Source: Chitinophaga silvisoli (GTDB lineage Bacteria > Bacteroidota > Bacteroidia > Chitinophagales > Chitinophagaceae). From it: a stretch of 64,000 nt of DNA. A program made the position numbers and the translations under genes. The stretch lies in NCBI RefSeq assembly GCF_003412465.1, contig NZ_QTJV01000001.1, positions 124,001-188,000 on the forward strand, given 5' to 3'. Under the pieces are notes generated by a model that did no database searches, was not told the DNA's origin, and was given only the letters and a program-made list of their open reading frames with translations. Shown here piece after piece: positions 60,139-64,000 of the stretch. The first letter of the stretch is position 1. Each line of letters starts with the position of its first letter.

Positions 60139-62649
60139 TTAGGGTTCCGGTGGCTTTGGTGGCTGACCCGGAACCTGTCCTGGAGTCTGAGCCGGTTGCT
60201 GCTTCCAAAACATCGGATCCATATTAATCTGCACCTGTTGCGGCGTAGGATGTGCTATCGTAATCCCCGCCTGCTGCAGCGAAGCATAGATCGCCGTCAG
60301 CACTGCACTCTTCATACTCCCTGCCTGGCCCAGATCATTAATCCAAAAGAACGCCTGAAAATCCATCGCTCCATCCCTGAAATTACTCAGCAATACCGTC
60401 GGCTCCGGAGCAGTCATCACGCCTTCATGCTGTTGCAAACACTGCTTCATTACCTGTATCACCTTATTAATATCCGCACCATACGTTACGCCTACACTGA
60501 TATCTACCCTTCTCGACCGGTTACTCAATGTCCAGTTCACCAACTGCTGCGCAATCAACTCTCCATTCGGTACAATTACCTCCGATCCGTCTCCCGCCGA
60601 AATCCTGCTGGACCGGATGCCTATCTCCTTCACGACCCCTGTGCGGGTACCCAATTCAATCGTATCACCCACTTCTATCGGTTTCTCAAAAGCCAGTATA
60701 ATCCCCGACACCAGGTTATTCACAATATTCTGCAAGCCGAATCCAATACCTACACCCAGCGCTCCCACTACGATCGCCAGTTTATCCAGCGGAATCCCTG
60801 ATGCCGCAAAAGCCAGCAATACGCCTGCTCCCAGCACTGCCAGTCTTAACAGCAACATGTAAGATCCCCATCCTTTCCGGGTCGGCACATTATTCCCTGT
60901 ATATCCAAGGAGAAATGTTAATAACTGGCTTACTACTGAGGAGATCCATATGATCAACAGGAATACAATCACCCCTCCAAAAGTAAAGGTGAAGCTGCCT
61001 ATCTTTCTTTCGGCTACCAGCATATCTGTCACTATCTCATACAGGGCATCATAGACATACAGGTTCCTGGCTATCAGCATCAGGTATCCCACTGTTGCAA
61101 TCACATACAGGATGGACTTCAACCTGGCTTTGATATGCTGGTAATCCAGGAAGGACACAAAAGTGCTCGAATGCTTATTTGCCTCGACATGCAGGTAAAT
61201 CGCCTCCATCAGGATTTCTACGGTAAGCACAATCGCCAGTGACATTGTAATACTCACTACACCTGCTGCACCAAATATCTTAGCCGCCGTCACCCTGGCC
61301 AGGATCACGAGTAACAATGACAAGGCACTCATCATTATAAAGATCCACACCGCATGCTTCGCATATTTTGGCAAGGGCAACCTGGTCTGCTCTATACTAT
61401 GCAGGAGGTAGTATCCTAATATCACCCCCAGGATTGCCCCTGTGAAAATGCCCCATTGCTCCGTAAAGGTGACCTGGATCAACAGGTTATTCACACCATA
61501 CAAGGCTAACAGCAATACCAGCAGGAACCATCTTCTAAACAAATGTCCCGGAAGGTATTTCTTGATAATAACAGACGCACAAATCACCGCAATCCCCCAT
61601 GTAATTTCCGTAAATAAGATCGGATACTGGATATTTAACATGGATGACAAGGTTGAGATCAGTAACATGGTCCCTACTACCGGATGCACAATCACATACC
61701 TGGTTTGCTGCAGGATGGTTTCCGCTTCCTGTCCCACATGATCTCTCCTGATTCTCCTGATGTTCGCCATCACCCACCACGCGAAGCCTGCTGCCGCCAG
61801 CAGCCAGAATATGATCATGGGTCTTCGGATCATAAAAAAGATCTGCAACACATGCAGGTTCTTCGCTAAAGACCGCTTTAACACATAGGGGAACTTCGGT
61901 CCCTTTTTTCCCGGCAGGGGCGGTTCCCAGAGATAACTAAAGTCTTTCGTGAACATCCGGGTACTATACTTTGACAACTGGAAGTCCATATCTTCCAGCA
62001 GGTTTGTCGATTCCAGGTAACGCTTTGCCACTTTATTCTGCAATAATCCCAGGTAGAGCAGGTTCCGTTTATTCGCGCTATCTACCTGTCTCCATTTGGT
62101 GATCAGAGTAGCCATTTGTCCTACATAAATATCCCGCAATTCATCTTCGGCCGGTATATCCCGCATGGTGGTATCCCTTCGCAATTGCTGCAGGGTATCT
62201 GTGATGTTCACCAGTTTATCATAGTATCTGAATAACTGACTTTGCCAGTTATCCAGCCGCCATTCCAGCTGTACGAGCAGGACCCTGTTGGTATACAGGT
62301 CCATGACATTTGGGGTACTCCCAAGTGCAGTAATATCCCGTTTCACCACGTTGAGCGACGAATCAATGAGGGGGAGCCGTTCACTTATTTCAGTAGTATC
62401 CAGTCCGCGTTTCAGGATACTCATTACCTCATTGAGCATGAGGGTATAGTTTTCCAGCCGTGTTATCAGCACAGCTACCGAGGTATCAGAAAGATGGAGT
62501 TTGGATTTGCCGGAGGCGCTGTCTTTCACCTGTTGTGAAATGATCTTGCTGAGGGTAGCGCTGTCCAGGGGTTTGGTCGCAGGGGTTTGTGCGTGTAGCA
62601 AAGCCACATGACACAAGATGAGCAGGAGTAGCGTTAATCTGGCCTTCAT
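60139..62649 (-). CDS. Large MscS-family mechanosensitive channel
   Basis: 836 residues. A signal peptide (MKARLTLLLLILCHVALLHA) and a helical periplasmic domain (about 25-260) come first. About ten membrane helices (about 270-600) lead to the MscS core: DKLAIVVGALGVGIGFGLQN, NNLVSGIILAFEKPIEVGDT, and the cytoplasmic beta part VKEIGIRSSRISAGDGSEVI and IVPNGELIAQQLVNW. The C-terminus is Pro-rich. Larger than MscS itself and like the MscK/YbdG class, it opens on membrane tension to protect cells from osmotic downshock. Confidence 0.92.
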   Translation of the reverse strand: MKARLTLLLLILCHVALLHAQTPATKPLDSATLSKIISQQVKDSASGKSKLHLSDTSVAVLITRLENYTLMLNEVMSILKRGLDTTEISERLPLIDSSLNVVKRDITALGSTPNVMDLYTNRVLLVQLEWRLDNWQSQLFRYYDKLVNITDTLQQLRRDTTMRDIPAEDELRDIYVGQMATLITKWRQVDSANKRNLLYLGLLQNKVAKRYLESTNLLEDMDFQLSKYSTRMFTKDFSYLWEPPLPGKKGPKFPYVLKRSLAKNLHVLQIFFMIRRPMIIFWLLAAAGFAWWVMANIRRIRRDHVGQEAETILQQTRYVIVHPVVGTMLLISTLSSMLNIQYPILFTEITWGIAVICASVIIKKYLPGHLFRRWFLLVLLLALYGVNNLLIQVTFTEQWGIFTGAILGVILGYYLLHSIEQTRLPLPKYAKHAVWIFIMMSALSLLLVILARVTAAKIFGAAGVVSITMSLAIVLTVEILMEAIYLHVEANKHSSTFVSFLDYQHIKARLKSILYVIATVGYLMLIARNLYVYDALYEIVTDMLVAERKIGSFTFTFGGVIVFLLIIWISSVVSQLLTFLLGYTGNNVPTRKGWGSYMLLLRLAVLGAGVLLAFAASGIPLDKLAIVVGALGVGIGFGLQNIVNNLVSGIILAFEKPIEVGDTIELGTRTGVVKEIGIRSSRISAGDGSEVIVPNGELIAQQLVNWTLSNRSRRVDISVGVTYGADINKVIQVMKQCLQQHEGVMTAPEPTVLLSNFRDGAMDFQAFFWINDLGQAGSMKSAVLTAIYASLQQAGITIAHPTPQQVQINMDPMFWKQQPAQTPGQVPGQPPKPPEP

Positions 62650-62670
62650 GTATTAGCAGATTAAAAGAAT

Positions 62671-62705
62671 ATGGCTTTGAGTGAGTTGTGATCACCCAAA
62701 GCCAT
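62671..62705 (-). terminator. Terminator of the nitroreductase operon
   Basis: ATGGCTTTG pairs with CAAAGCCAT (62671-62679 with 62697-62705); GTGA pairs with TCAC inside after one mismatch. On the minus strand it is followed by ATTCTTTTAA. Confidence 0.65.
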
Positions 62706-62767
62706 CAATAAGAATACCGGATTTTATTTTCCCGGGATTTTTTTAGTGGTCCGCAGGCCAGGCTTTT

Positions 62768-63349
62768 TTATTTCTCCCATTTTATCTTTTCAGACAATGG
62801 TTTTAAGCGCCTGCCTTCGGGCATAGGTTCATCGGTATAACCCAGGTAAAAAATACCCAGCACTTTATCTTCTTCGCCCAGTGAAAGATAGTCTTTCATG
62901 GCAGGAGAGAAGGTCATACCTCCGGAACCCCAGTAGCCGGCAAGTCCAAGGGCGGTAGCACCCAACCACAGGTTCTGTACTGCGCAGGATACTGCAGCAA
63001 TCTCTTCAATTTCAGGAATACCTGGTTTGTTACCTCTTTTCATACACAGTACGATTACATGAGAGGCCAGGTCGCCTTGAGTTTTCAGTTTTTCGTAATT
63101 GCCCGGTATAAATTTTTCAGGGGCAGTGTTGGCTTTGTACATCTCGGCGTGAGCTGCACAAAAGGTTTTAACGGCATCGCCGCCAAATACCGGGAAGTAC
63201 CATGGTTCAGTATAACCATGAGTAGGGGCCCAGTCAGCCAGTTCAAGGAGAGCCTGAATTTGTTCGTCCGGAATGCGTTTGCCATTCATAGCAAATGGCT
63301 TGATATTCCGGCGCCCGGTGATAATGCTCTTCAATTGCTCAAAGTCCAT
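62768..63349 (-). CDS. Nitroreductase family protein
   Basis: 193 residues. The N-terminus has LKSIITGRRNIKPFAMNGKR (FMN phosphate contact RR.ikpF), ALLELADWAPTHGYTEPWYF, and later IAAVSCAVQNLWLGATALGL and GYWGSGGM. These are the nitroreductase / FMN-dependent oxidoreductase signatures (YdjA-like, short form). It reduces nitro compounds or quinones with NAD(P)H. It is 9 bases downstream of the thioesterase gene on the same strand. Confidence 0.88.
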   Translation of the reverse strand: MDFEQLKSIITGRRNIKPFAMNGKRIPDEQIQALLELADWAPTHGYTEPWYFPVFGGDAVKTFCAAHAEMYKANTAPEKFIPGNYEKLKTQGDLASHVIVLCMKRGNKPGIPEIEEIAAVSCAVQNLWLGATALGLAGYWGSGGMTFSPAMKDYLSLGEEDKVLGIFYLGYTDEPMPEGRRLKPLSEKIKWEK

Positions 63350-63358
63350 GCGCGATAT

Positions 63359-63799
63359 TTATTTAACAGGTGAAAGAGTTTGTTTCCACTCTTCGGGCAG
63401 GCGGGCTACTTTTCTGGTCTGGTAATCAAAGTAAATCATACCGGATTTCGCTTCTGCGATCAGGATGGTTTTGTCCCCGCGGACAGTGGTAATGCGGTAA
63501 TAAAGGTCAAAGCCAAAAGGTGTAAAATCATCTGCACCTACAGCGATGTCAAAGATATCGCCGTGGAAGCCTTCTCCTTTGTATACGAGGGCAGCGTCGG
63601 CCATGATAAGGCCTGCCTGACCATCTTTGTCCAGTTCACCAAACCCGAAATTGGCAAGGAATCGAAGACGTGCTTCGTGAATGATAGAGAGAATGGCATC
63701 GTTACCTACGTGACCGCCATAGTTGATATCCCCAATCCTTACAGGGAGTTGGGTGTGAAAATCCAGTTGTTCGGGAAGCTCAATTTTTACTCTAGCCAT
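63359..63799 (-). CDS. Acyl-CoA thioesterase, hotdog fold
   Basis: 146 residues. The hotdog core shows FHTQLPVRIGDINYGGHVGN, in which D..y.GHv.N is the 4HBT motif with the catalytic Asp, followed by AILSIIHEARLRFLANFGF. The later strands have VGADDFTPFGFDLYYRITTV and AKSGMIYFDYQTRKVARLPE. It hydrolyses short or medium acyl-CoA. It is 12 bases after RdgB and 9 before the nitroreductase. Confidence 0.87.
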   Translation of the reverse strand: MARVKIELPEQLDFHTQLPVRIGDINYGGHVGNDAILSIIHEARLRFLANFGFGELDKDGQAGLIMADAALVYKGEGFHGDIFDIAVGADDFTPFGFDLYYRITTVRGDKTILIAEAKSGMIYFDYQTRKVARLPEEWKQTLSPVK

Positions 63800-63811
63800 T
63801 TATTTATATTA

Positions 63812-64000
63812 TCAGTGAGTCTTGAGGAAGGCAATTAGTTGCTGGAATGCTTTGGCCCTGTGGCTGAATACATTTTTGCCGGCCATGTCCATCTCTGCGA
63901 ATGTGAGATCTGAGCCATCGGGCACGAAGATGGGATCGTAGCCAAAACCTTTGCCGCCCCTGCGTTCGGTCAGGAGAGTGCCGGTGCAGATGCCTTCGAA
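63812..64000 (-). CDS. rdgB: RdgB/HAM1 non-canonical purine NTP pyrophosphatase, C-terminal part
   Basis: The last 62 residues and the stop are visible; the gene continues beyond the window. FEGICTGTLLTERRGGKGFG, YDPIFVPDGSDLTFAEMD and KNVFSHRAKAFQQLIAFL match the C-terminal half of Ham1 (GxGFGYDPiF.p, sHRa.A...l). The enzyme removes ITP, dITP and XTP from the nucleotide pool. It is the upstream gene of the thioesterase/nitroreductase operon. Confidence 0.92.
   Translation of the reverse strand, partial: FEGICTGTLLTERRGGKGFGYDPIFVPDGSDLTFAEMDMAGKNVFSHRAKAFQQLIAFLKTH

Overview
The window looks like chromosomal DNA of a Bacteroidota bacterium, most likely a Chitinophaga-like member of the Chitinophagaceae. 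It has two SusC/SusD outer-membrane systems, an ECF sigma/FecR pair in front of a SusC that carries an STN domain, many lipoproteins, TAnnTTTG-type promoter elements, and DUF4964/4965, DUF6600 and DUF3570 proteins. No database could be searched; family calls rest on motif recognition.

Layout. 1-3.1 kb: tail of a fumarylacetoacetate-hydrolase-family gene, a MarR regulator divergent from a fused E1 alpha/beta 2-oxoacid dehydrogenase with a twin operator between them, then a tRNA-Met(CAT). 3.04-5.41 kb: a small AT-rich island bounded by an 18-bp direct repeat of the tRNA 3' end. It holds a coupled three-gene cassette (two small unknowns and a permuted papain-like protein), a convergent DUF2441-like gene and a 40-bp perfect palindrome, but no integrase. 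5.5-14.1 kb: S41 peptidase, a Rossmann-like plus alpha-solenoid protein that could be a defence effector, an orphan protein with an eCIS-cargo-type N-terminus and a nuclease-like C-terminus, lipoproteins, and an ECF sigma/anti-sigma pair. 14.1-18.7 kb: a SusCD pair without enzymes. 19.6-25.4 kb: a five-gene surface-polysaccharide export and glycosyltransferase operon. 25.6-31.9 kb: thioesterase/quinone oxidoreductase pair, a stand-alone GHKL ATPase, DUF6600 lipoprotein, VIT-family transporter, DUF4870-like protein, isoaspartyl peptidase. 32.0-40.7 kb: glycan-degradation enzymes (six-hairpin glycosidase, GH105, DUF4964/4965 protein, SGNH esterase) with a LacI-type operator. They are interrupted by a gene-poor, structured 0.9-kb stretch with a candidate small RNA and a degenerate repeat array.

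40.8-46 kb: EamA transporter, a zeta-like kinase with a small partner gene, an FtsX-type permease with an internal peptide repeat, and small membrane proteins. 46.1-56.5 kb: a complete alpha-mannan utilisation locus (sigma, FecR, SusC, SusD, SusE-like, two GH76). 56.6-60.0 kb: GIY-YIG protein, small lipoprotein, and a thioredoxin/ApbE/DUF4266/DUF3570 operon that looks like an envelope flavinylation system, with an intercistronic 14-bp tandem repeat. 60.1-64 kb: MscS channel, then a nitroreductase/thioesterase/RdgB operon that runs off the window.

The best candidates for undescribed biology are the integrase-less tRNA island, the Rossmann-solenoid protein at 7.2 kb, the orphan eCIS-type cargo protein, and the DUF4266 flavin-carrier hypothesis.
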